A stretch of DNA of 64,000 nt. Source: Thamnidium elegans. Its lineage: Eukaryota > Mucoromycota > Mucoromycetes > Mucorales > Mucoraceae. The notes beneath the pieces are model-generated. The model was not told where the DNA came from. It saw only the letters and a program-made list of their open reading frames with translations, and ran no database searches. The DNA lies in the NCBI GenBank assembly GCA_025201345.1, contig JAIXMG010000004.1, forward strand, positions 434,001-498,000. The letters are read 5' to 3'. Positions 35,193 through 46,300 of the stretch are shown piece by piece (the stretch's first letter is position 1; each line of letters begins with the position of its first letter). The position numbers and the translations under genes were made by a program.

Positions 35193-36415
35193 TTATTGTT
35201 TAGAATGAAACACTGGACATTTAGGCATGAATTTTTCAGGCCCCAATTCTTCAATGCGATATCCTTCTTTATAAATAGCAGGATCATATACAAAATAATG
35301 AGGAACATATTTACCATGTTCGTTTGCATGGAACGGAGTTCTTAAATCAAACGTGTCTCTAGGAAGACAAAGGTACTTTATAAATACGGCACGCAAATAA
35401 ACGGTAATTTCGAAAATACGTTGAATCAAGTAATTAGGTGTGCTGATACCAAACGCTTTACACTCTCCTTCTTCTAATAAACAAGGTATCACGGTGTATA
35501 CTAATGGAAGCATAAATCCCGGTAATTTCTTTCCCAAGTGTTTAATTGTTGGATCTGCACAAGTCCAATTAGCGGGATGATATTTAACAGATGCTATTTC
35601 ATATTTCTGGATAAAATAATTAAGAAATTGAAAATTATGTCTGTTGACGACTTTTTTTTTTTTTACCTTTTGTATAATGATCCATTCATCAAGTGTATCA
35701 GGAATATCTTTGATAAGCATCTTGGTACCAATCTCATGCCACACTTTAAAAATAGCATTGATTTCTCTGATATCCAATTTCCGCCACTCCCAACTATTGA
35801 TCCAACGAATAGGTTCCAAAACAAACAAGACCAAGGTATAAAGGTAATCGTCATTGGAGATAGGGTACTTTCCGTGAAGTTCATTTAATCGGTTGAGAGA
35901 TGCTTCACGTCTCTCGTATTGTTTCTTAATATCCTTTTGCGATAGATGAGGGTTATGACGCATTTCGTTTTGAATACGTGGATAGGCATCAATGATTTCA
36001 GAAAGAATAAGTTCTGTATCTTCAGCACGACGAGGACATTCATCGATAAATTGTCGCGTGGATACAAGTAATTTACTTACAGAAGGTGTAGCAAATGGTT
36101 TAAAAAGTGCAAATTCAAGTGATGACCTTGCAAACACTATATAAAATCATTTGAGTTGATCGATTTTTAAAATACTTTTTTTTTTTTTTTTAACTTACAA
36201 GGAAATTCTTTTCGAAATATATTACTGTAGATTTCTACAGCTATATCATGGTCCTGTAAGACGACGTCGGGATCCGGGTACTTTTTAATCATTTTGTTTA
36301 AAGACTTGTATCGGTTGTATCGGACATAACATAAGTAAGTCAATGTTGAAAGTATCGTAGACATGACAATTAAGTCGGTCATACTAGATTCTGCAATAAA
36401 TATTTCAAGAAACAT
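35193..36415 (-). CDS. mpaB-like ER-bound oxygenase family protein
   Basis: Three exons on the minus strand: 36199-36415, 35667-36136, 35193-35606; phases close, giving 366 residues. An N-terminal membrane anchor (about residues 12-35, LIVMSTILSTLTYLCYVRYN) is followed by EFPLFARSSLEFALFKPFATPS and blocks such as YLYTLVLFVLEPIRWINSWE and KVWHEIGTKMLIKDIPDTLD. This order matches the mpaB/rubber-oxygenase-like family of fungi, whose founding member cleaves a farnesyl side chain in mycophenolic acid synthesis; many homologues are not in clusters and have unknown substrates. No biosynthetic cluster is visible here, so a secondary-metabolite role is not supported. The start could alternatively be the internal Met of MTDLIV, leaving a shorter pre-anchor. 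Confidence 0.78.
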
Positions 36416-36889
36416 TGGGTGAAGAAAGAAGAATACAAGTCTCTTATTGACAAAAAAAAAAACCGTAAATATATGGGGTTGGGGGATTTTTTTTTGGCTC
36501 TCTTTCTCTCCTGAAAAAAAAAAACTTTAAATTCAAGTTTTTGGTGCATCTTGTAACCTGTTTCTCAAACATGTTTTGAAGAAAAACAAATAAATCATTG
36601 GTCGTCATTTGACTCCCCCCCCCCCCTCTCCTAGTTTTATTGAAACGCGCCAAAATACAAAAGGAGTGTGTGTCGTACAATGGCGGGAATATCCCACCAT
36701 GTAAAAAAAGTGGTTTCTGTAACAGACTTCTTTAATTTATCCAAACTAGACTTTTTCACAGTTATCATTAAAGATGATAAATCAGTGTTTGATTTTAAGC
36801 TTTTTAGGCGGATACTATTTATGATGCCATACAAATTAATATCATTATGATAATTTGGGTTTCAACCCAAAGTTTGTTTTTAATCTTAT
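36416..36889. other. mpaB-like upstream region
   Basis: Presumed promoter of the mpaB-like gene, with A, T and C runs (C-run at 36616-36626). The minus-strand frame at 36637-36834 may be tail sequence of the adjacent transposase relic, but I do not recognise it. Confidence 0.4.
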
Positions 36890-37215
36890 CGAAGACCTAA
36901 ATTGCTTAACGACTGTCCATCAGGGTAGTTCTTTATCAAAGCATTTTTGAAAATTTTCAACAGAATACTGAGCTTATATTATAAAATCTTTATACTGGCG
37001 CTTTCATTAGCCTCTCACTGATTCTAGTTTTCAATAGTAGGATTCAGCTTCGGAAAATATGGCGGCAGATATCTAGTTCTATAGATTTCAGCTTCGATCA
37101 ATTTTGTAATAAGTAGTCTCTGAGATATGGATGCGTGCATTGTCCATAATTATATAGAGATATCTCAGTTCCGGGGACTTGTCCATCTCATCTAACGTTT
37201 TAGAAAAAAGCTTCG
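36890..37215 (-). pseudogene. Tc1/mariner-like (DDE) transposase remnant
   Basis: On the minus strand the phrases LDEMDKSPELRYLYIIMDNA (with IMDNARIH, the second catalytic Asp region) at about 37117-37200 and TRYLPPYFPKLNP (the start of the third-acid region) at about 37047-37086 are plain. Stops and a frameshift separate them, and the N-terminal half is missing. This is the usual look of a decayed IS630/Tc1-like element in Mucoromycota. Confidence 0.7.
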
Positions 37216-37239
37216 TACGGAATTTTATTTATTAAAAAG

Positions 37240-38028
37240 ACTTTTATTTCACTTGTGCTAATCCCCCTCGTCACACACCTCTTCTTTATATACATCATTA
37301 TCCTTTTCGTCTTTGTCTTCTTCAGCCTTATCAACATTTTCGGCTTAGTCTTCTTCATTTTCCTCATAATCATCCTCTTAGCCTTCCCGCTTTATCTTTG
37401 AAATAAATTTAATAGTTTCAACATAGCTTTTTTCTTTGGTCTCCTTTACGATTCTGGTGATATCATTGTACGTGCTTATAGAAAAATCAGTATATAAATC
37501 ATGAATATCTTTAATCATATCCTAAATAAGTACGAATGTGTCGCTGCCATTTCTTTAAATCACCTCGATTAATGAAACGCTGTCAATAATATTTTTCAAT
37601 GCCCCCAATTTAATTTCTTGTGTTGTTCGAGAGTAATTAAAACGGTAACACGTTTTGAAGTATATATACGTCGGGATTAACGATCGGCAAATAATATACA
37701 TAAGTTGGATGATTGGCATTTGAATATCTTTAATTTTGCGAAGAAGAAGGTATTTGATGACTTCAATGATATGAATAAGATGGCATTTAGCTGCCATCAC
37801 ATATTTGAGCTTATCAGAATATAATCTGTTTTTTGTTGTAGCCTTTTTATTTGCAAATCCTCCATTGACCCTGGGAGGGCGGTGCGCAGCCAAACCACAT
37901 TTTTTGGCTGAGGAATATGATTTTCTTTTCTTTTCTTGAGAACAGCGTAAATCGTTCTTTGTTTTTTTTGTTTTTGTTTTTGCTTTGACCAACTTCACTC
38001 TATAACTGTATAATAATATCAAAATCAC
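37240..38028 (-). pseudogene. Pseudogene with acidic C-terminal tail, unknown family
   Basis: One minus-strand frame runs from about 38028 to 37245 and is interrupted only by four nonsense codons. After NIIDSVSLIEVI the same frame continues through DIHDLYTDFSISTYNDITRI and ends in a strongly acidic tail (DDYEENEED, DKAEEDKDEKD). A basic segment lies near its start (KTKTKKTKNDLR and KKRKSYSS). The composition suggests a former nuclear protein or transposon-encoded protein, but I do not recognise it. Further coding-like blocks continue upstream to about 38490. Confidence 0.45.
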
Positions 38029-38385
38029 CTTATCTTACATAGATGCAGAAATGTCCATAATAAGGATAGGCAGTGATTTTTGGATCCAGTGGAAGTTTCT
38101 TTGGTTCGCAAATTTGCACAAAACGTTGATGAAAGATAAAAAAAAAAAAAAAAAAAAAAGAAGCAATTTTGGATGTAATGTTTTACTAATTTTGATTGTA
38201 AGTTTAAAGCATTTATTCTCTCTTCTCCGTGCAAGTCGTTTTATGGGTTATCTAAGCTATCTAGTTATCTTTAACGAGACACTCTTTTACTTGGACTTCA
38301 TAATTCTTCACAAACCTAAGGCATTCTCGTCTCAGAAAAGGTTGACTCGATTCTAACGCCAAAATTCTCATCAAAATGGAAGAAA

Positions 38386-38790
38386 TTCCTGGTACACCTC
38401 TATTGACATCTGTGACGGATTTTTTTTTTCGCAGTATACGTTTGCATTGACACCACCATATCACAGGGAAGCTCGTTTTGAAAAACACACACATTTAATT
38501 ATATAAAAGGTACTTGCTTGTATACGGATTCATTGCTAAAAAAAAAAAGAAAAGAAAAGGATGGAGTAAACAAGTTAATTCAATCATGATAAAAATGTGT
38601 GGTTTATTTAACTATGTTAAAAAAAAGGATTTATTTAATCATCACGATATATTATATTAGTTACAATTTCTTTTCTCTCGTACTCATACGTATACGCTAT
38701 TAAAAAAAAACTCGTTTTTATATCCGTTATTGCTGGAGGTGCCCAAGGAAATTACGCACTGGAGGTGTAATAGGAACTACCTCCATATAA
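38386..38790 (-). mobile_element. Inverted-repeat element family, copy D (reverse orientation)
   Basis: The minus-strand copy begins GAAATTCCTGGTACACC near 38386, then ATTATATAAAAGGTACTTGCTTG, a pyrimidine-poor run, ATCATGATAAAA units (38580-38645) and, as in copy A, GTTATTGC plus a GCCCA motif. Divergence is higher than between copies A and B. The boundary at the right is approximate. Confidence 0.6.
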
Positions 38791-39612
38791 GCGTTGTTGA
38801 AGCGCACGACCCCAATAAGCCAGTGTGGTATATAAAAATAAGAAAGCGAACATGTAAGCAGGTCCCAATATGTATTATGTTTCGATTATAATAGATACCT
38901 TGTAATTTATATTACACAAATTATAAAAAGGGGGAATGAAAAGTTTTTCTTAAGAAACTAACCAGGTACACATTTTTTTAACGCAAACAAAAGTAGCTTA
39001 TGAGTATTAGCTTTATTCGGCAAGTATATTTAAAAAAGTAGATGCAGAACAAAAAAGAAAGTACACTATTTTGTATGAAAGTGCACTAGTTTTAGTTGCA
39101 TGATACAAAATCTATAGACGTTCTGGTGGTACATACTTTGATGTGTGTATCCTACATCACCGGACAATGAAGTTTCAAGATATAAAGTAAGCCTCCTAAT
39201 CATTAGAATAGAGTGATAAAATAGCATATAATCTGTTGAAATACAACTTGATTACTCTACTGTTTTCTATTAAACAAACAAATTCTACAGGACTCTTAAT
39301 AAATTATGCCGTTTCTCCTTCCGATTTGCCTATTTTTTGTGCTTTTCTGTAAGAAGACATCCTTGTTTTCTGTATGTACCACTGTAAAACAATAAAAGTT
39401 TTACTAGTGCAAAACACTTTTTTTTTTTTTTTTTTTTTTGTGAAAAAAGTCATCTATTATTTGTTTAGTTATCTGACAAAATAACGGGGTCTGTTTTGAT
39501 GAGGGCATCAGTGAAACCATGTATTTTTTTCAAGTAAAAAAAAAAAAAACTCTTTTTTTTTCTTTCTTTTTGCTTTTTATTTAAAAACTTTTTTTTTTTA
39601 AAAAAAAAAGAG
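38791..39612. promoter_or_regulatory. Spacer and upstream region of the VNX1-like gene
   Basis: AT-rich with a 20-base T run at about 39420 and alternating A/T runs just before the start codon. No additional gene was found; promoter function of the proximal part is inferred from position. Confidence 0.45.
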
Positions 39613-42612
39613 ATGGATTCTTCTAATAGACCGCCTTTAATAAAAGCGAGGTCAAACTCTTCTTCGTTCCTTCAACAGAATAGAAGGCCAAGTCGTACAA
39701 TGTCTTCTAAATATGGATCGATTGTAGAAGAAAGAGGGCAACCGGAAGAAGAAGACGAAGACGAAGAGAGTGACGAACAAGAACAAGATAACAACCTTTT
39801 AAATCCAGAAGAAGAGCTAAGAGAGGACGGTACGCGTCGCATGCCTAATGAGCGCATGTCAATGAATAGTATTGATTACGAGATTACTTTGAAGGATAGA
39901 CAAGAGGTAAACCTTATTTATTGATATATTAATATATAGTATTTAACTAAAATTTCTGTATATGTAGGCTATGAATAAACAACATCCATTTGGTTTACCA
40001 ATTTGGAAACCAGCTCTTTACAAAAAATCACGTTCAGTTGTACGTAAAGCAAACAGTGCACTGCATTCATCACCTTCTTCTTCACCCGAGTTATTTTTAA
40101 ATCCAGGCAACATACTTTGGTTGATTTTATTCGGTTGGTGGCTGACTTTGGTTATTTTCATTGTATCAATTCCGTTCAGTTTATTTCAATCTCCATATGG
40201 TATGATTTTTAGAGAGTTAAGTTTGTATGTGCTTTGGCCGTTTGGTCGATACGTTGAAAGATTGGTAGAGATTACACCTTCGGTTATGAATAGTTTGGAA
40301 AGAGAGAGATCTGCACAGTCTTCTGTATTGATCGACGATGACGACGAATTTGATATGGATGAAGAGGGTGGTTTATTAGATCATCATAAAAAGAAAAAAT
40401 ATAATTGGTTTCGTTCCGTTTACGAAACTATCAAGATCGGACCATCTGCCGTACTTTATTATATCGTGTTTTATATAATTATCGGTAATGTATATATATA
40501 AGATATATATGAAGTGTCTAATCTTTCCCCCCCCCCCCTCTTCAAAAAAAAAAAAAAATACAGCCCCATTATTATTATTAGTCTCTAGTATATGTTGGAT
40601 GTGCGTAGTTACGGTTCCTATGGCAAAGCTTAACTATATTTTAGTTCGTCATCTTCGTCGTCATCCACTTAGTCTTCGATTTAGATCGAAACCATCACAA
40701 TTAACTGGTGGACTGGGTCATCAACCTACGGTCATTTTATTATGTACATATCAAGCATTCGGATGGCAATATTACAAATATACCTACGATGGCATCAATA
40801 TTATGTTTATCAACCTTATACCACTTGTATTTTTCGTTATATTTGATGACTATGTATTAAGAGAATACTTTCCCGATTCTATCATTACGGCGCCTACCAC
40901 AATCTTTAGTTTATCTTTAGCGTCGGTGATTCCGTTATCTTACTTTATTGGTATGGGCGTCAGTTCCGTGTCCGCGCAAAGTAGTATGGGTTTAGGTGCT
41001 GTCATCAATGCTACTTTTGGTAGTATTATTGAAATTATTTTATATTCCGTATCGTTGATTGCTGGTAAGAGCCCGTTGGTAGAAGGTTCCTTGATCGGTA
41101 GTATCTTGGCAGGCGTGTTGTTGATGCCTGGATTCTCTATGATTAGTGGTGCTGTTAAACGTAAAGAACAAAGATTTAACGCAAAGAGTGCTGGTATGGT
41201 ATTACTCATATTTTTATTTTTTAAAAACGATCCGTTAAAAGTTTATTTATACTTTTTAAGGTGTCACTGGTACAATGTTGATCATGGCGATTATTGGTGC
41301 CTTATCTCCAACATTATTTTATCAATTTTTCGGTTCCGTAAGTTGAACGTTTTTTTTTTTTTTTTTTTTTCTTAAAAAACAAACAATTTATTTCTTTTTT
41401 TTTTTAGTTTGAATTACGTTGTACAGGATGTCCTGAAAATGCCGATCCTACTGGCTCCATCTCATGTTCGCACTGTTATTATGACCAAATGAATTTCTTT
41501 GACGATCCAGTTTATCAAAACAGTGTCAAACCATACATGTGGATTTGTGCTGCTGTTTTACCTTCTGCGTATATTATTGGGCTGTTATTCAGTTTACATA
41601 CTCATGCTGATATGGTCTGGAAAAGTTCAAGTGCTGTTCTTAAACCACCTGCTCCTCCTCATCCAAGAGTATACCCTATTGCTATCGTTCATCCCAACCA
41701 AACTGTTTTACACGAACAGACTCCATTAAATGCTACGGATGCTCAAATTGTTCGAGGTAAGATGAGAAACATGGATTTAATTTTTTTTTAACAAGTATAT
41801 AGCGGTAGTAAACAATCCTCAAACATTAGGTGAAAATCATACACCTATCGCTTTTGTACACGCAAAAGAACCAGAGGAAGAAGAAGAAGAGGAAGCAGCC
41901 GCAGGTCACGATTCACCTAATTGGGGTAAAGGAAAGAGTTATACGGTATTATTTGGATGTACATTACTTTACGCCATTATTGCAGAGATCTTGGTGAATA
42001 CAGTTGATTTAGTTATGGAAGGAGTCAATATTGATGAAAAGTTTCTGGGGTTAACATTATTCGCTTTGGTGCCGAATATCACAGAATTTATGAATGCTAT
42101 TTCTTTCGCGTTAAATGGAAATATTGTTTTAAGGTTTCTATCACACTTTAATTATTTATAAATAATAACTCCTTGATTTTTTGTTATATGTATTTATTTT
42201 GAACTAACCTGTATATTTTAGTATGGAAATTGGTTCAGCCTATGCTTTACAGGTATGTTTATTGCAAATCCCTGCCATGGTAGCGTTTTCGTTATGGTAT
42301 AATTGGGGTAAAGAAGAGATTCAAAAGTTTACATTCAAGTAAGTGTATATATTATTTAAGCGGTTGCAAAAAAAAAAAACTAAAATATGAGAACAATCAA
42401 ATTTTGCATCTAGTCTCATGTTTCCTCGTTGGGATATTATTTCGGTTATATTTTCGGTGTTTTTATTGACCTACACATATCAAGAAGGAAAGTCAAATTA
42501 CTTTAAGGGATCTATTCTTATTCTTAGTTATGTTGTATTAGTAGCAGGATTCTATTATATACCGTCTGTTGATAGTGGTGTAAGTCATGCTGCTTCTATT
42601 ACTGGTATTTAA
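39613..42612 (+). CDS. VNX1: Vnx1-type cation/proton exchanger (CAX family)
   Basis: Eight exons: 39613-39906, 39968-40484, 40564-41193, 41261-41337, 41408-41756, 41803-42133, 42222-42338, 42414-42612; phases close, giving 837 residues. It is a membrane transporter of the Ca2+/cation antiporter group that in yeast exchanges Na+/K+ for H+ at the vacuole. The long acidic cytosolic N-terminus (about 130 residues) and extra membrane segments before the core match the Vnx1/type II branch rather than the short Vcx1. The two core repeats are visible as GLGAVINATFGSIIEIILY and LFALVPNITEFMNAISFALN, each with the conserved Asn and Glu. A Cys-rich loop (RCTGCPENADPTGSISCSHC) and a Glu-rich loop (EEEEEEEAAA) lie between the halves. 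Exact substrate is not shown by sequence. Confidence 0.9.
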
Positions 42613-43379
42613 TAAAATGTCGCGTATACATACTGGTATCTCTCTTTACTTTATCTCTTTTTTTTTTTTTCTTTTTTTCTCTCTCTCTCTTTCTTTCCCT
42701 CTATTTTCTTGATCTTACTTCCCCTGCATAATTCAAGAAAAGAAACAACTCCTATAATTTTTTGAGTGAGCAACCAACAAGAGAACATCGGTTTATACTC
42801 CCTTTTTCGCCCTTTTTTTTTTTTTTTGTTATCCCTTGTTTTTTTTTCGCTCTTTCTCGCACTCTTTTCGCTCACTCTCTTTTTGTTTTTAACATCTATA
42901 CTTGCTCTTTTTTATTTTATTTTTATATATTTCTATATTTCTTTTCTTTTTTCCCTTTTTCTCTCTCTTTCTTTCCTGTTGCCCCGCCCTTTTTTTATAA
43001 TATATTTTCCCTCTCTTTTTTTTTTCTTTTCTTCTTTTAAAGTTTTAGGAACCTAAAATAAAAAAAAATCACGAAAAAAAAACCTTTTAGAAAGAAAAAA
43101 AAAAAAAAAAAAAAAAAGTAAATTTGAAATCGAAATTTTTACTTTTTGTACATATTTTTTGTGTGTGTTGTATGTCGTTGAATTTTAATCAAGACTGTGA
43201 AAAATAGATCAACTCCATAAAAAAAAAAAAAAAAGAGCCAGATAGATACAGCAAGAAAAAAAAAAAAAAAAAAAAAAAAGCCTTTTTTTTATATTTACTT
43301 CTTTTTTTCTCTCTCTTTTTTTTTTCTTAAAAAAAAAATAATATATTACAAAAAAAAAAAAAAAATAGAGGAACGAAAA
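42613..43379. promoter_or_regulatory. Pyrimidine-rich upstream region of the chitin synthase gene
   Basis: A 767-bp spacer that is dominated by C/T tracts on the plus strand up to 43040 and then by A runs (43090-43380). It must contain the chitin synthase promoter and leader. Long open frames here are Phe/Leu or Lys runs created by the tracts and are not genes. Confidence 0.5.
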
Positions 43380-46300
43380 ATGAAGACAATTTCTAATTTA
43401 ATACAACTGCCAGAAGTACAACGTCATGATACAAACAGTGAAGAATCAATTGTTCGATTATTACAAACAAGGTTTAAAGCAGATCAACCTTATACACAAC
43501 TTGGCCACCATCAATTGATCGTAGTAAACCCATATAAACCCTTAGAATTATTAAACGATGCCACTTTACAAGCTTACGGTCAACACGGTTATAAAGATAT
43601 CTCACCCGATGGATTTTCATCCAATTCACCTGAACCCCACGTTTACGATATGGCAACAAGAGTATATCTATTAATGAGAAGAAGGGCAGAAAACCAAGCA
43701 ATTATATTAAGGTACGCTTTTTGCTTTCTCTCGTATATAAAGTAAAATAACATAAATATTTTTTATTAGTGGTATGACTGGTTCCGGAAAATCAACCACA
43801 CATCGACATTTAATTAAAGAATTGCTCTATCTATCAACACACACACGAAAAGAAGAAAAAATCCAAAAACAAATTATAGGAGTCAACACTATATTTGAAT
43901 CATTTGGTAGTGCATCTTGTTCGCAAAACGAAGATGCTTCCTGTCTAGGCCAATTCCAAACCCTGCAATTTAACGAGAGAGGGAGAATCATTGGCTGCTC
44001 TACTTTTATTTTCTTGCTTGACAAGTATCGAATTTCGTCTCGTCACATACACCAGTACCATATATTCTATCAATTATTAGCTGGAACCACCGCAGACGAA
44101 AAACAAGCGCTGCATATATCTCACTCCAATTTTAATTATTTGAAACACGTCAATCAACGCAACCAGCAACGCGATTTAATGGGCTTTAACGATATAAAGG
44201 CCAGCTTGAAAATCTGTGGCTTTAAAACAAAGACGGTCGCTCAAATGTGTCAGTTGTTATCGGCTATCCTTCATTTGGGTAACGTACAGTTTGTGGACGG
44301 TAATAAACATCATTTTGGCGGTAATAATAGTGGCGCCAATAACACGGATGGCTCCAGTGCAGCCACAACCGGTGTCACAGCATCTTCACAAGAATCATGT
44401 CGTATTAAAAACAAGGAAATCTTAACGCTGGTAGCTGCTGCATTAGGTGTAGCCACATCCAAATTAGAGACCACTTTGACCCATAAATCAAAACTCATAG
44501 GAAACGAATTCTGTACTGCGTTTTTAACAACAGATACAGCCTCACAGCAACGAGACGCACTAGCTCAGACTTTATACGCAGCTTTAGTGTTATGGATCAT
44601 GAACGCTTTAAACCAAAAGTTATCTGTAACAGATGCATCCTCTATAAAAACCATCAGTATTTTAGATACAACTGGCTTTCAATTAATGAAGAATCGTTCA
44701 GCAGGTTCATTTCACGACCTCTGTGTAAATTATACTGGTGAACACTTACAACAGTATATATTCAATCGTACTTTGAGTCCAGATTCAGTGACCAACCTGG
44801 AACGTCGTCAAGATGGTGTCTGGCCCAACGCACCCGTGATCCATATCCCTGCACCACTCTCTGTGTTGTTCTATCACGGTACCAATAACCCATTTGCCTT
44901 AGTTCCCTTTATGAACCGCGAGTCCAAGAGATTTGCAAGCTATGCACTAGATGCCACCGACAGTAATTTACTCTCTGTTCTATTTCAAAAGAAGAAATCC
45001 ACAAGCAATAATCCTAATCACGACTACCGCGCCCTCATCAACCCCTCCACTCCTTCTCACAGCTTTGCTATTCGGCATTATGATCAAAACAATATCGATT
45101 ACTCTGTAGACGGATTTTTAGAATCCAATTTGGATTCCATCTCCCCCGATTTCATCCATTTATTTAAATACAATTGTACCAACGTCTTTGTACACGATTT
45201 ATTTGATACCTCTGCGCAATCGTTAGCGGGTTGGGTCACTGAAATTCATCCGCGTGATGAAAGGACGGTCATTAAAGCTCAATTACCTGCATGGCCTAAC
45301 AACACAAAAGATCTACCGCTGCCGCCGCCGGAAGAAAAGACCGAGCTGGAGGATACCACCACCGAAGAAGACTTAATCGTCAAGAAACCCGTGGTACCAG
45401 CATCACCTATGATCCAAACCGTGCTAGATCAAGTCGTATCTGGTGTAGATACCTTAAAGGAGTTACTAAACGGTATGCGTATATCCCAAATCATTCATTT
45501 ATCTCCCAACGACCAGCAAAAGCCTGATTTGTTCGATATCGCCCATATGACGCAGCAGTTACAAGTCTTAAAACTAGACACGATTGCAAAACACGCTGTT
45601 AATTTCGATGTATTGTACCCGTACAGCCAGCACGATTTTTTAGTACGCTACAGACCGCTAATGGACGTTTATTTACCGGACCAAGACAGTGAAGAAGAGG
45701 AAACCAAGTCTCGTATCCTGGAATGGATCCAAGTGATGCAGTGGTCCGAGAAACAAGTTCGCTTTGGCCAGAACGATGTCTGGATTGCGTTTGATACCTG
45801 GAGGACGCTTGAGAACCAAGTAAGGACGATGGAAAAGGAAGCACGGTTACGAGAAAAGGAAAGGTTGGCTGCTATCGAAGCCGAAAAAGAAGCGATACGA
45901 CAGGCTGCTATTGCTGCTGCTATTGAAGCGGAAGAATACGAAGCGGCACAAAAGGCAGAGGCTGAGGCGGAAGCTGCTGCACAAGCTGCTGAAATTGCTG
46001 CAATTGCTGCTGATCGTTGGTCTAGTGATAAAAACCCTTTTGACGATGATTGCAGGTCGGATATATCTAACGATGATGACCGTACAGAAATAGAAACTCA
46101 TTTTGATATATCTGGCAAGAAAAGTGAATGGGGAGATGATGATGATAGCAAAGGTTTATCTGAGGGGTAACTTTTATTATTATTATTATTTTGACAGCAT
46201 GGAGAGGGAGAGATTTTTTTTTAACGTGTATATTTACTTTAGATTTGGACCTAATTTGGATATGAGTAAAATGATGGAAGACTACAGCGTACACCCCGAA

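Noticed and set aside
35193..36415. Secondary-metabolite cluster around the mpaB-like gene
   Set aside because: No polyketide synthase, terpene, P450 or transporter genes of a cluster are adjacent; neighbours are a PH protein and transposon relics.
42651..43056. Several overlapping frames rich in Phe/Leu or Lys upstream of chitin synthase
   Set aside because: They are produced by pyrimidine and purine tracts; no homology and no splice context.
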